A DNA stretch of 19,059 nucleotides, from assembly GCA_023386495.1 (NCBI GenBank), contig JAEWJS010000091.1, forward strand, positions 1 through 19,059, written 5' to 3'. Position 1 is the stretch's first letter. Every line of letters starts with the position of its first letter. Positions 7,467 to 14,611 of this stretch are shown one piece after another. The translations under genes were made by a program, and so were the position numbers. This DNA comes from Bacillota bacterium. GTDB lineage: Bacteria; Bacillota; Bacilli; Paenibacillales; Paenibacillaceae. Below the pieces are notes generated by a model that worked only from the letters and a program-made list of their open reading frames with translations, made no database searches and had not been told where the DNA came from.

Positions 7467-7874
7467 TTACATGGCCTGCCCGGCAGTCGTCGTGATCATC
7501 CATCGCACGCCGTACTTGTCTTCGAGCTGGCCGAACAGGGACCCCCAGAAGGCCGGTGCGAGCGGGACGATTACGCTGCCGCCTGCCGATAGCTGCTCGA
7601 ATGCGTCGCGTGCCTCGGCCTCCGCTTCGAACTCGAGACTGAGGTTAATGGCGTTCCCGCGAACGGTCGGTTCGAACACGGCATCGGACATCAGGAATTG
7701 AACGCCAGCCGCGGTGAGGCTAAGATTCACGACCTTATCCATCAGCTCTTCCTTGGACCCTGGGAGCTGGCCGTGCGTCATGACCGAATGAATCTCTCCT
7801 CCGAGCGCTTGAACATAGAACGCCGCCTGCGCTTTCGCATCCTCCGACATGATATACGTTGTGTGTTTGGCCAT
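7467..7874 (-). CDS. VOC-superfamily protein, PhnB/YjdN-like
   Basis: A 135-residue protein of the glyoxalase/bleomycin-resistance/dioxygenase fold, PhnB-like branch. Features are the opening strand TTYIMSEDAKAQAAFYVQALGG, the LMSDAVF segment, the alternating region NLSLEFEAEAEARDAFEQL, and the terminal WGSLFGQLEDKYGVRWMI that is characteristic of this branch. Members are small dimers of mostly unknown function; some bind metal, but the usual metal ligands are not clear here. The start is supported by AGAGGA about 11 bases before the ATG at 7874. It is a single-gene unit ending at the bidirectional terminator. Confidence 0.88.
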   Translation of the reverse strand: MAKHTTYIMSEDAKAQAAFYVQALGGEIHSVMTHGQLPGSKEELMDKVVNLSLTAAGVQFLMSDAVFEPTVRGNAINLSLEFEAEAEARDAFEQLSAGGSVIVPLAPAFWGSLFGQLEDKYGVRWMITTTAGQAM

Positions 7875-7990
7875 TTTAACAACATCCTCTCTTCTAATGA
7901 ATGCGGCTGATTATCGTCAGCCTCTATACAGACGACGAACGGAAGACGGCACAATCGACACACGCCCGAAAAAAAATTTCACGCATCCCC

Positions 7991-8021
7991 AAAACGACGA
8001 AAAGCTGCCCAATGGGCAGCT
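7991..8021 (-). terminator. Intrinsic terminator of the ABC/GNAT/peptide operon
   Basis: On minus, AGCTGCCC (8014-8021) and GGGCAGCT (8003-8010) pair around ATT and are followed by TTTCGTCGTTTT. It lies immediately downstream of the last GNAT gene, so the operon ends here. Confidence 0.78.
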
Positions 8022-8035
8022 CTTCGTTATGCGGA

Positions 8036-8554
8036 TCACGCCGTATGAAAGCGGCGGCTATACGATTCGATCGCGGTGTACGGCACCTTGCAGAGCATCA
8101 TCTCATTCACGGGAGACAACGTCGCTCCGGGCAGCGCGCCCAGCTTGGCGAACAACCGCCGCAGCGATGCGTCGGCTGCCGGAATCCAGAACTGCAGCGT
8201 GTCTACTTCCGGATTGTCCTTCCGGATCAGGTTGACAAGCTCGCGCATGCTCTGCGCGAACAGCCTCGTGCGCCGGTAATCCTCTCGAATGAAGGCGACC
8301 TCCACCTGACAGACGTGCCGATCCTGATGATCGTTAGCCCCTGTCCCATAGACGTAGCCTGCCGCGCCGATTACCTCATAAGATTCCTCGGAGAAGACGA
8401 GCATCGCCTTCCCGAGGAATAGCGGACTCGCGACGAAGCTCAACTTCATCCCGAACTTATAAGGCAGATTCAGCTCGCTGTCATGCTCGAGCAGGAAGCG
8501 CATATAAGCCTCATGGTCCATCTCTAGTTCGCAAGGTCGGAATAGGAAGTACAT
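8036..8554 (-). CDS. GNAT-family acyltransferase, last gene of the peptide operon
   Basis: A 172-residue GNAT-fold protein. The core HVCQVEVAFIREDYRRTRLF followed by AQSMRELVNLI corresponds to GNAT motif A (strand 4 and the CoA-pyrophosphate loop), but the usual Q/RxxGxG/A loop is replaced by an arginine-rich YRRTRLF. The C-terminal half FWIPAADASLRRLFAKLGA matches motif B. It is clearly related to the other GNAT in this operon. The ATG overlaps the stop of the 34-residue peptide gene (TAATG) and has only a weak ribosome binding site of its own, so it is probably translated by coupling to the peptide. Known GNATs acylate antibiotics, polyamines, proteins and ribosomal peptides; coupling suggests the peptide as substrate, which is inference. 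Confidence 0.85.
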   Translation of the reverse strand: MYFLFRPCELEMDHEAYMRFLLEHDSELNLPYKFGMKLSFVASPLFLGKAMLVFSEESYEVIGAAGYVYGTGANDHQDRHVCQVEVAFIREDYRRTRLFAQSMRELVNLIRKDNPEVDTLQFWIPAADASLRRLFAKLGALPGATLSPVNEMMLCKVPYTAIESYSRRFHTA

Positions 8555-8658
8555 TACTTCACGACCACTTGAGCTCGCAGGTTATCGTTCGCAATGACGA
8601 TTCTGCCGAAGCCGCTGCCCTTCTTGATGTCCTTAATGTCTGGTTTCGCTGGATACAT
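8554..8658 (-). CDS. 34-residue basic peptide, candidate precursor peptide
   Basis: An ATG at 8658 opens a 34-codon frame ending TAA at 8554-8556. The ribosome binding site is strong: GGGGGGAGGT with the AGG core 8-9 bases before the ATG, better than those of the neighbouring genes. The protein begins MYPAKPDIKDIKK, continues GSGFGRIVIANDN and ends LRAQVVVK. It is lysine/arginine-rich, has no signal peptide and no cysteine. It sits between two GNAT genes downstream of an ABC exporter; the next gene starts inside its stop codon. I do not recognise a family. The layout suggests a ribosomally made peptide that is modified and exported. Alternatives are a small regulatory protein, or a non-functional frame used only to load ribosomes for the GNAT behind it. 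Confidence 0.65.
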   Translation of the reverse strand: MYPAKPDIKDIKKGSGFGRIVIANDNLRAQVVVK

Positions 8659-8705
8659 CCTGTCTACCTCCCCCCACTGGAAAAATAGAGTATTTCTGTC
8701 TATCA

Positions 8706-9215
8706 CTATACATGATAGAACTTTGTAAGAAAAGCATTTATTTCGTCGATCCGTGCGCTGAAAACCATTTCTTCCCCGCTTGATCCCATTCTCATATGGG
8801 AGAATGTGGAGAATTTTGAATACAAGTTGCAGACATACTTATTCTCCGCCAGCGCGGCGAACCGTATCTCCCGCACTTCGGGATGGCTGGCAAGGATACT
8901 CTGGAACGTATACTTCAACCCTGTCAGGAACAGTCTCGAGCCCCGACGCTCAGGGTGAACGATGGCGACGTCAATGAACGCCACCTCCTGATCGACATGT
9001 TCCCGCTCGGGTGTACCCAAGTAATACGCGCACATGGCGATTATGCGACCGTCGGTATCCGTCACTTGAATGAAATGACCGTCTGTGATGTACGAATACA
9101 GCATCATGACCGCATCCATCGTCGAGAAGGAGGGGTGCAGGCTTCTTTTGTTCGCGAGCAAGAACAGGCTTACCTTGGCATAGTCTTCGTCGCTTGTGCA
9201 GCGTGAGCATAGCAT
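8706..9215 (-). CDS. GNAT-family acyltransferase, second gene of the peptide operon
   Basis: About 169 residues with a GNAT fold. VDQEVAFIDVAIVHPERRGSRLF is motif A, again with an arginine-rich loop instead of RxxGxG. The segment RFAALAENKYVCNLYSKF corresponds to motif B. It aligns end to end with the GNAT at 8036-8554, including an ending in -KFYHV versus -RRFH, so the two are paralogues. The frame opens at 9242, one base after the ABC stop. ATG at 9215 is preferred because GGGAGGAG stands 10 bases before it, and because this start matches the N terminus of the paralogue. There are 47 bases to the peptide gene; a TATAGT at 8705-8710 could be an internal -10 box but has no convincing -35. Confidence 0.85.
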   Translation of the reverse strand: MLCSRCTSDEDYAKVSLFLLANKRSLHPSFSTMDAVMMLYSYITDGHFIQVTDTDGRIIAMCAYYLGTPEREHVDQEVAFIDVAIVHPERRGSRLFLTGLKYTFQSILASHPEVREIRFAALAENKYVCNLYSKFSTFSHMRMGSSGEEMVFSARIDEINAFLTKFYHV

Positions 9216-9243
9216 CGTCTTGGCACTCCTCCCGATAGTCATC

Positions 9244-11397
9244 CTACATCCGTCCTAGCAGCGTGCGCTCCAGCGCTTGCAGCAACTGCGGATGCTGGGT
9301 CGTCAGTTGGTGGAAGGCTTCGCGCCTCACCGACAGCAGCACCGACGGTCCGACTGCGCGCACCGTTGCGGTACGCGGAATGTCACGCAGCAGGGCGATC
9401 TCGCCAAAATGGTCCCCATCCTGCAACACAGCGACGCGCTTATCCCCATCTTCCATCTGTTTCAATACATCGAACTTGCCGCGCACGATGATATAGAACT
9501 TGTGGCCCTCTTCGCCTTCGCGCACGATGGCATCGCCCGCTTGGCAGGTCTCGGTTGCGAACAGCCCGGCGATCTCGCGCAGAACAGACGATTCGAGCCC
9601 TTCGAAGAACGGGAACTTGGCCAGCCGTTCCACATCGACCGAGGCATGCAGCCCGTCGTTGGAGAGATGGAAGCCGTGCTGCTTCTGCCAGAGGTCCGCG
9701 TAGAGACCGCTAAGCTGCAGCAGCTCCTCATGCGTTCCCGACTCCGCGATGCGGCCGTCTTGGAATACGTAGATGCGGTCGGCTCGAACGACCGAAGCGA
9801 GCCGGTGCGTGACGGAGACGATCGTGTGTCCGCGGCGGTACTGTTCGATTGCCGCGTTAATCTCCGCCTCCGTTGCCGGGTCTAGCGCGGATGTTACCTC
9901 GTCCAGCAGGAGCAGCTGCGGCTCCCGCAGCAATGCCCTCGCAATCGCGATCCGCTGCCGCTCGCCGCCGGACAGCGAGCCGCCCTCGTGATGAATCCAC
10001 GTATCGTAGCCATACGGCCAGGCGGCGATCACGTCGTGAATGCGCGCCGTTCGGGCGGCTTCGATCATATCCGCCTCCGTCTTACCTTCATGATCGAGCA
10101 TCAGGTTGTCTCGGATCGTCGCATTGAACAGGAACGTATCCTGCGTCACGAGCGTCGAAAGCCTGCGAAGCGAGAATTCGCTGGCTTCCCGCAAGTCGAT
10201 GCCGTCAATGGCGACGGTGCCGCGATGCGGGTCATAGAAGCGCGACAGCAGCTGAAGCGCCGTGCTTTTGCCCGAGCCGCTCGGCCCGACGAAGGCGACA
10301 TAGCTGCCGGCCACGATGCCGAGATCGACATCGCGCAGTTGCAGGGATGATTCGTCGCCCTCGGCATAACCGAACGTCACGCCGCTCATCCGCAGCTCGC
10401 CGAAGGATGCCGGCAGCTCGCGCGGAGATTCGGCTTCAGGCGTCCCGGGTTCCTGCGCGAAGATTTCGCCGATCCGCCGGAAGCTGGTGCTCGATTCGAT
10501 CAGGCTCGGAATCAAGTAAGCCAGGTTCGACCCCGACTGACCGACGGACATGAACAGCGTGAAGAAGGCCATGAAGTCGCCTACCGACATCTGATCTTGG
10601 AAGATGAGATAGCCGCCGAAGCCGATCATGACGCCGTTCAGGACGAGCAGCACGGTAAGCGGCACCCGCTCCATGAGCGAATTGGCCAAATGGAGCCGGA
10701 AGCCCGTCGCGAACAGATGGCCGATCTGCCGCTCGGCGCGCTCCCGGAATCTGCCCGTCAGATGCAAGCCGCGAATCGTACGATGACCCTTGATCATCTC
10801 ATCGATCGTATTGGACAGCTGCTCTTGCGCTTCCTTGTCCTGTTCGTTCGCAACCTCCGTGCGGCGCTGCAGCAGCTTAGGCCCCAAGAACATCAGCGCA
10901 GAGCCCGCGATCATCGCAAGCGTCAGCTTCCATTCGATGGCCAGCAGCATGCTGAGCCCGAGCAGCACGCTGAGCAGCTCGCGGAGCGTGAAGGGACACG
11001 AGCTGCGAATGACGCGCTCGATCGAAGCCATGTCGGACACGAAGCGCGTGACGAGATCGCCGACGCGATAGCGCTGGTAGAACGGCAGCGCTTGCTTTTG
11101 CAGATGCGCGAACAGCTCCGTGCGCAGCTTCTGCGTGAGCTTCCCGCTCAGCCTGCCGAGCGCGTAGTCGCCGCCGGCATTCGCTGCGATGCTGAGCACG
11201 CCGCCGGCGATAAGGATGCCGAGGATCAGCGCGAACGCTCCCGCGTCCTTCGGCCCGAACGCCTCGTCCATCAAGTACTTGAGGCTTAACGGAGCGGCAA
11301 CCGCATAGGCGACCTCTATTAGAACACCAAGCGCGAACAAACCGGTCAGCAGCTTATGTCTCGCGAAGTGTCGCAGAACCAATCGAATAAAGTTCAT
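9244..11397 (-). CDS. ABC exporter half-transporter fused to a C-terminal cyclic-nucleotide-binding domain
   Basis: A 717-residue type I exporter. Six membrane segments lie in residues 1-310, including YAVAAPLSLKYLMDEAF and the coupling region VGDLVTRFVSDMASIERVI. The nucleotide-binding domain shows Walker A GPSGSGKST (371-379), signature LSGGER (475-480), Walker B LLLLDE (495-500) and the H-loop histidine in SVTHR (about 531). A complete cNMP-binding domain follows (about 590-715), with the phosphate-binding cassette FGEIALLRDIPRTATV. It would act as a homodimer in the membrane; no C39 peptidase is present. The frame is open to 11583, but MNFIRLVLRHFARHK at 11397 is the natural exporter N terminus, with GGCGGTG 8 bases before it. 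First gene of the operon with two GNATs and a small peptide, so a peptide is its likely cargo (inference). Confidence 0.93.
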   Translation of the reverse strand: MNFIRLVLRHFARHKLLTGLFALGVLIEVAYAVAAPLSLKYLMDEAFGPKDAGAFALILGILIAGGVLSIAANAGGDYALGRLSGKLTQKLRTELFAHLQKQALPFYQRYRVGDLVTRFVSDMASIERVIRSSCPFTLRELLSVLLGLSMLLAIEWKLTLAMIAGSALMFLGPKLLQRRTEVANEQDKEAQEQLSNTIDEMIKGHRTIRGLHLTGRFRERAERQIGHLFATGFRLHLANSLMERVPLTVLLVLNGVMIGFGGYLIFQDQMSVGDFMAFFTLFMSVGQSGSNLAYLIPSLIESSTSFRRIGEIFAQEPGTPEAESPRELPASFGELRMSGVTFGYAEGDESSLQLRDVDLGIVAGSYVAFVGPSGSGKSTALQLLSRFYDPHRGTVAIDGIDLREASEFSLRRLSTLVTQDTFLFNATIRDNLMLDHEGKTEADMIEAARTARIHDVIAAWPYGYDTWIHHEGGSLSGGERQRIAIARALLREPQLLLLDEVTSALDPATEAEINAAIEQYRRGHTIVSVTHRLASVVRADRIYVFQDGRIAESGTHEELLQLSGLYADLWQKQHGFHLSNDGLHASVDVERLAKFPFFEGLESSVLREIAGLFATETCQAGDAIVREGEEGHKFYIIVRGKFDVLKQMEDGDKRVAVLQDGDHFGEIALLRDIPRTATVRAVGPSVLLSVRREAFHQLTTQHPQLLQALERTLLGRM

Positions 11398-11513
11398 CTG
11401 AGATGCACCGCCTTCTAGTACAACTAGATTACCGCAGATGTAATTAGCTGGCAATGCAAGATTCTCCAGATTTCGACATAGGGTCTGCGATCTCACTGGG
11501 GGAGCATGCAGGC

Positions 11514-11552
11514 TAGAAAAGAATAACCGTCGGGGATGCCCTCCCTGACGGT
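11514..11552 (-). terminator. Hairpin with T-tract upstream of the ABC operon
   Basis: On minus, ACCGTCAGGGA (11542-11552) pairs with TCCCCGACGGT (11526-11536) and is followed by TATTCTTTTC. It is oriented to end minus-strand transcripts from the hydrolase side, or it is a leader attenuator if the ABC promoter lies farther upstream. Confidence 0.6.
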
Positions 11553-11606
11553 CCTGATCGGTAGTGCGGTTCCCCCACTTCATCGCTAGTAGATGCGTGT
11601 GCTGCG

Positions 11607-11798
11607 GCAGTAGTTCGGTTTGGCCAACTTAGAGAGGTTGGTCTTGACCGGTACGTTACTGTAGTGCGGATTCGTCGACTTATATTGGGTGAATCTGAGC
11701 CGGAGACCCGACATTGCCTCTCGAGTTCGATGAATCCGAACTACGGAGGGGAATGCAATCTGTTCCCTGCACGCAATTCGACGAATCCGAACTGCAGC
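11607..11798. repeat. Array B: four copies of the 25-bp palindrome, two inverted pairs with 51-bp period
   Basis: Copies occur at about 11607-11631 (minus), 11658-11682 (minus), 11723-11747 (plus) and 11774-11798 (plus). The core TTCGA-N5-CCGAA and the tail CCGAACT match array A at 4645-4834. Both same-strand pairs are exactly 51 bp apart, that is 25-bp copies with unrelated 26-bp spacers. Confidence 0.78.
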
Positions 11799-11934
11799 AG
11801 ACTCCACCACCTTGATCGCCTCCTCGCGATATCGGCGGACGTTTTTTTCATACAGTAGAGATTGTCTCTTACCGTTCCGACCGCTCGATACACACTATTG
11901 TAATGCTTGGCACTGCGGCTTCACTGCTATTCGG

Positions 11935-12990
11935 CTATCGCCCTCGCTCAACCTCAGGCAGAATCTCCTCCGTCAGCAGTTCGATGAACCGCTCCGGCTC
12001 TTCGTACTGCGGGGCATGCGCCGAGTTGTCGAACAGGTACAGCTTCTTCAGCGGCGCCTTCAGCTTAGCGAAGTACGCTTCCGCAAGCGCTGGATTCGCC
12101 TGCAGATCATGCTGGCCAGCAATCATGTAGACCGGGACGTCAACTTCGGCGGACTCCTCGTCCAGCTTCACGGCCCGGACCTGGTCCAGCATCGCGTCCA
12201 AGCTGAAGCGCGCACCCTTGTCCATGTTCACAATATCCGTCCAGCCCAGTTCGGTCGCCTTCAATAGCGTCAGAAGCGAATTCGGCATCGGGGAATGGAC
12301 GCTCCCGCCAGCTTCCTGTACGAGCAGCATGAATGGCTCCATCTGCTCCAGCGTCCGGTAAGGCGGCCGACCGAGCTCTGCCAGCTTATCGAGCCGTTCT
12401 TCATCCTGATCCTGCTCAGCCTGTTCGACGAGATGAGCGTAGCCCAGCGCTTCGTTCTGCTCGAAGTTCACGACCTGACTGACAGCGATATAGGCTGCGT
12501 AATGCTCCGGCTGCTGTTGGATTGCCTTGATCCCGGGCACGGTTCCCCAAGAATAGCCCATGAGATAGATCGAATCTTGCTCGAAGCGCTCCTTAAGCTT
12601 CGCCGCCAATTCATTCGTGTCTTGTACGAACTGCTCGACGTTCATCGACGCTGCATCCAGATTGCCATCGTACGATTTGCCAGCGCCGCGCTGATCCCAA
12701 GTGACGACGACATAATGCTCCTCCAGCTCGCGATGCAGCCGGTTGAATACCATCTCCGAGCTTCCGGGACCTCCGTGCAGCCTTAACAGTACCGGATTGC
12801 TCCGATCCCGCCCTCGAATCAGCAGCTGCTGTTCCACGCCGCCGATCGTCATCGTCGCCAGCTCCGCGATGCTATTCTCGCCTCCAATTGACGGCGTGTA
12901 TACTGGCCATAGCAGCCTTGCCGCCAGCAAAGCAACGAGCAGCAGCAGTGCCGCACCGGTCCAACGCACGATTCTCCATACGCTACGCAT
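11935..12990 (-). CDS. Membrane-anchored alpha/beta hydrolase (proline iminopeptidase-like)
   Basis: A 351-residue protein. Residues 7-29 are one hydrophobic anchor (RWTGAALLLLVALLAARLLW), so the enzyme domain is probably outside the membrane. The hydrolase domain has the oxyanion motif HGGPG (72-76), TWDQRGAGKS (97-106), and the nucleophile elbow GYSWG with S147. A late aspartate in IAGQHDLQANP and a histidine in NSAHAPQYEEPERF complete the triad. HGGPG plus WDQRGAGKS is typical of the proline iminopeptidase/tricorn-interacting branch, but the substrate is unknown. GAGGAG lies 10 bases before the ATG. The start overlaps the end of the CPBP protease gene by 8 bp, so the two form one translational unit. 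Confidence 0.9.
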   Translation of the reverse strand: MRSVWRIVRWTGAALLLLVALLAARLLWPVYTPSIGGENSIAELATMTIGGVEQQLLIRGRDRSNPVLLRLHGGPGSSEMVFNRLHRELEEHYVVVTWDQRGAGKSYDGNLDAASMNVEQFVQDTNELAAKLKERFEQDSIYLMGYSWGTVPGIKAIQQQPEHYAAYIAVSQVVNFEQNEALGYAHLVEQAEQDQDEERLDKLAELGRPPYRTLEQMEPFMLLVQEAGGSVHSPMPNSLLTLLKATELGWTDIVNMDKGARFSLDAMLDQVRAVKLDEESAEVDVPVYMIAGQHDLQANPALAEAYFAKLKAPLKKLYLFDNSAHAPQYEEPERFIELLTEEILPEVERGR

Positions 12991-13849
12991 GCTGGATCAG
13001 CTCCTCTCCGACTGCCCGGCGGCGCTTGCTGACCCATCCCGTGACGAGGACCGCGAGCAGCAAGACCGGCGTGAAGATCAGACTGGATTCCAAGCCATGC
13101 GAAGCACCGTTCCATACATTCAAGCTGTCATATTCGATGCGGAACAGCGAATCCACTTCCTTGCCGCCATTCACGAAGCCAAATACGGTAGATTGCAGCA
13201 CATTCAACGCGACATGCAGTCCAATCGGCATCCAGAGGCTGCCGGCAGCCAGTCGTGAACGCGCCATCAGAATGGCCATCAACATGATGTTCACCATCTC
13301 GATCGCGATATGCTCCATCGGGCGGCTCATTGCGTTCGGGTTAATCAGGTGAATGGCCGTGAACATCGCGGAGCTGACCCATACCGCGGTCCTCGCGCTG
13401 AATGCTTGCTGGTATAGGCCGAACAGGTAGCCTCGGAATAACCATTCCTCGCCCATTGCGACAGCCAGGAAGAGCAGGGTCTGCACAGCAATCGCTTGCC
13501 ATGTCCAATCATTCAACCTGACGTCGATCGTATTCGTGAGCAGCATGACGAGCGCGCCAAGTCCAATGATCATTGCTCCGCTTACTACGCCGACGAACCC
13601 TTGTCCGGCTCCCCGAGCGTCTCGCCAGCCGATCGACAGTTCCCTCTTGCGCTCGAACCAGACCACCATCAACCAAGCTGACAAGCCTAATCCGACCGGT
13701 GTTGCAAAGTTTCCTTTCCCCTCCCACTCCGGTAATAACTGTAACAGCATGCTGCACGCGATAACGCCTGCATACAAGAGTACGATACTGAGCAATGTTT
13801 TCGCCGTGACGGCGGCTACCTTCCTTCCTATACCTGTTCCCATGTTCAT
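12983..13849 (-). CDS. CPBP-family intramembrane metalloprotease (Abi/CAAX-type)
   Basis: A 288-residue protein with about eight hydrophobic segments. The three family motifs are present and in order: EExxxR as GEEWLFRG (E134, E135, R139), FxxxH as FTAIH (H167), and HxxxN as HVALN (H212, N216). These build the metal-dependent active site within the membrane. In Bacillota such proteins serve in processing or immunity for peptides and in membrane-protein turnover. GAGGAG stands 10 bases before the ATG at 13849, supporting this start. It lies 108 bases downstream of the response regulator gene with no terminator between, and overlaps the hydrolase gene, so it probably belongs to the regulon of the two-component system. 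Confidence 0.92.
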   Translation of the reverse strand: MNMGTGIGRKVAAVTAKTLLSIVLLYAGVIACSMLLQLLPEWEGKGNFATPVGLGLSAWLMVVWFERKRELSIGWRDARGAGQGFVGVVSGAMIIGLGALVMLLTNTIDVRLNDWTWQAIAVQTLLFLAVAMGEEWLFRGYLFGLYQQAFSARTAVWVSSAMFTAIHLINPNAMSRPMEHIAIEMVNIMLMAILMARSRLAAGSLWMPIGLHVALNVLQSTVFGFVNGGKEVDSLFRIEYDSLNVWNGASHGLESSLIFTPVLLLAVLVTGWVSKRRRAVGEELIQHA

Positions 13850-13903
13850 TGAACGCTCACTCCTCTATGTGTTGTTGTTCCTGTACATAGAGTACCAAGC
13901 CAT

Positions 13904-13942
13904 AGTCACACTGGAGCAGTAGCGGAAGTCATAGGAAAGTCA
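13904..13942 (-). promoter_or_regulatory. Three helically phased TGACT direct repeats upstream of the CPBP gene
   Basis: On minus, TGACT occurs at 13938-13942, 13927-13931 and 13904-13908, spaced 11 and 23 bases, close to one and two helical turns. The first two are embedded in TGACTTTCC and TGACTTCC. The position, between the response regulator gene and the CPBP protease gene, fits a NarL-type regulator site; this is a weak inference. Confidence 0.3.
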
Positions 13943-13957
13943 CATGATAGGTACTGC

Positions 13958-14608
13958 TTATAGTAATTCCTCGCGCTGCGCCTTGCGGACGGCTTCCGTG
14001 CGGTTCGCGACGTCCAGCTTCGCGTACAGGCCAGAGATATAATTCTTCACCGTTCCCATCGAGAGGAACAGCTTGTCCGCGATGCTCTGGTTAGACAGAC
14101 CGTCAGCCAGGCAGCGAAGCACCTCGGCTTCTCGCTTGCTGAGCGCATACTTGTCTTCCTGTGGCCCGCTGCCTCCGCTGGCACGGCGCACATGTTCAGC
14201 GAACAACGCCTTGGCGATATCCTGCGTGATCAGCGTTCCGCCCCGTGCGACGACGCGAATCCCCGCCACGAGATCCTTCGTGTCGATCGCCTTCAGCAGG
14301 TATCCCTCCGCACCGGACTGCAGCGCCTCTATCACGTAATCCATCTCCTGGAACGTCGTTAAGACGATAATTTTCACGTTCGGATGATCCTGCTTGATTC
14401 GCTTCGTCGCTTCGATGCCATTCATGACAGGCATGTTGATATCCATCAGGATCACGTCCGGCTCCCGCTCCGCGCAGAGCTTGACCGCTTGCTCGCCATG
14501 CTCGGCCAGCCCGATGACCTCCAGATCCTCCTCAATCGACAGCACGATCTGCAGACTCGAGCGAATCAGCTCCTGATCTTCCGTAATAAGCAGTCTAATC
14601 TTATCCAT
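13958..14608 (-). CDS. NarL/FixJ-family response regulator
   Basis: A 216-residue protein. The receiver domain (1-120) has the acidic pocket ITEDQ, phospho-acceptor D56 in DVILMDINMP, the switch threonine in VLTT, and the conserved lysine in YLLKA. A LuxR-type HTH at about 150-210 shows LSKREAEVLRCLADGLSNQSIADKLFLSMGTVKNYI (quoted in part as its hallmarks: LSKREAEVL and GTVKNYI). The start lies 3 bases after the kinase stop, a coupled pair. It resembles DesR/YxjL-type regulators. No third operon gene follows directly; 108 bases later come the CPBP protease and hydrolase, which are the likely targets. Confidence 0.95.
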   Translation of the reverse strand: MDKIRLLITEDQELIRSSLQIVLSIEEDLEVIGLAEHGEQAVKLCAEREPDVILMDINMPVMNGIEATKRIKQDHPNVKIIVLTTFQEMDYVIEALQSGAEGYLLKAIDTKDLVAGIRVVARGGTLITQDIAKALFAEHVRRASGGSGPQEDKYALSKREAEVLRCLADGLSNQSIADKLFLSMGTVKNYISGLYAKLDVANRTEAVRKAQREELL

Positions 14609-14611
14609 CTG

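Larger units (their letters stand above)
11398..11934. other. 537-bp gene-free region between the hydrolase gene and the ABC operon
   Basis: Apart from the terminator hairpin at 11514-11552 and the palindrome array at 11607-11798, I see no gene here. Short frames exist (for example 11 codons on minus starting near 11500), but they have no ribosome binding site. No convincing promoter for the ABC operon was found between 11398 and 11513. No terminator is visible directly after the hydrolase stop. Confidence 0.6.

Noticed and set aside
10597..11289. 230-codon frame on plus opposite the ABC exporter
   Set aside because: Antisense shadow of the transmembrane domain coding region, with no ribosome binding site and no recognisable domain.
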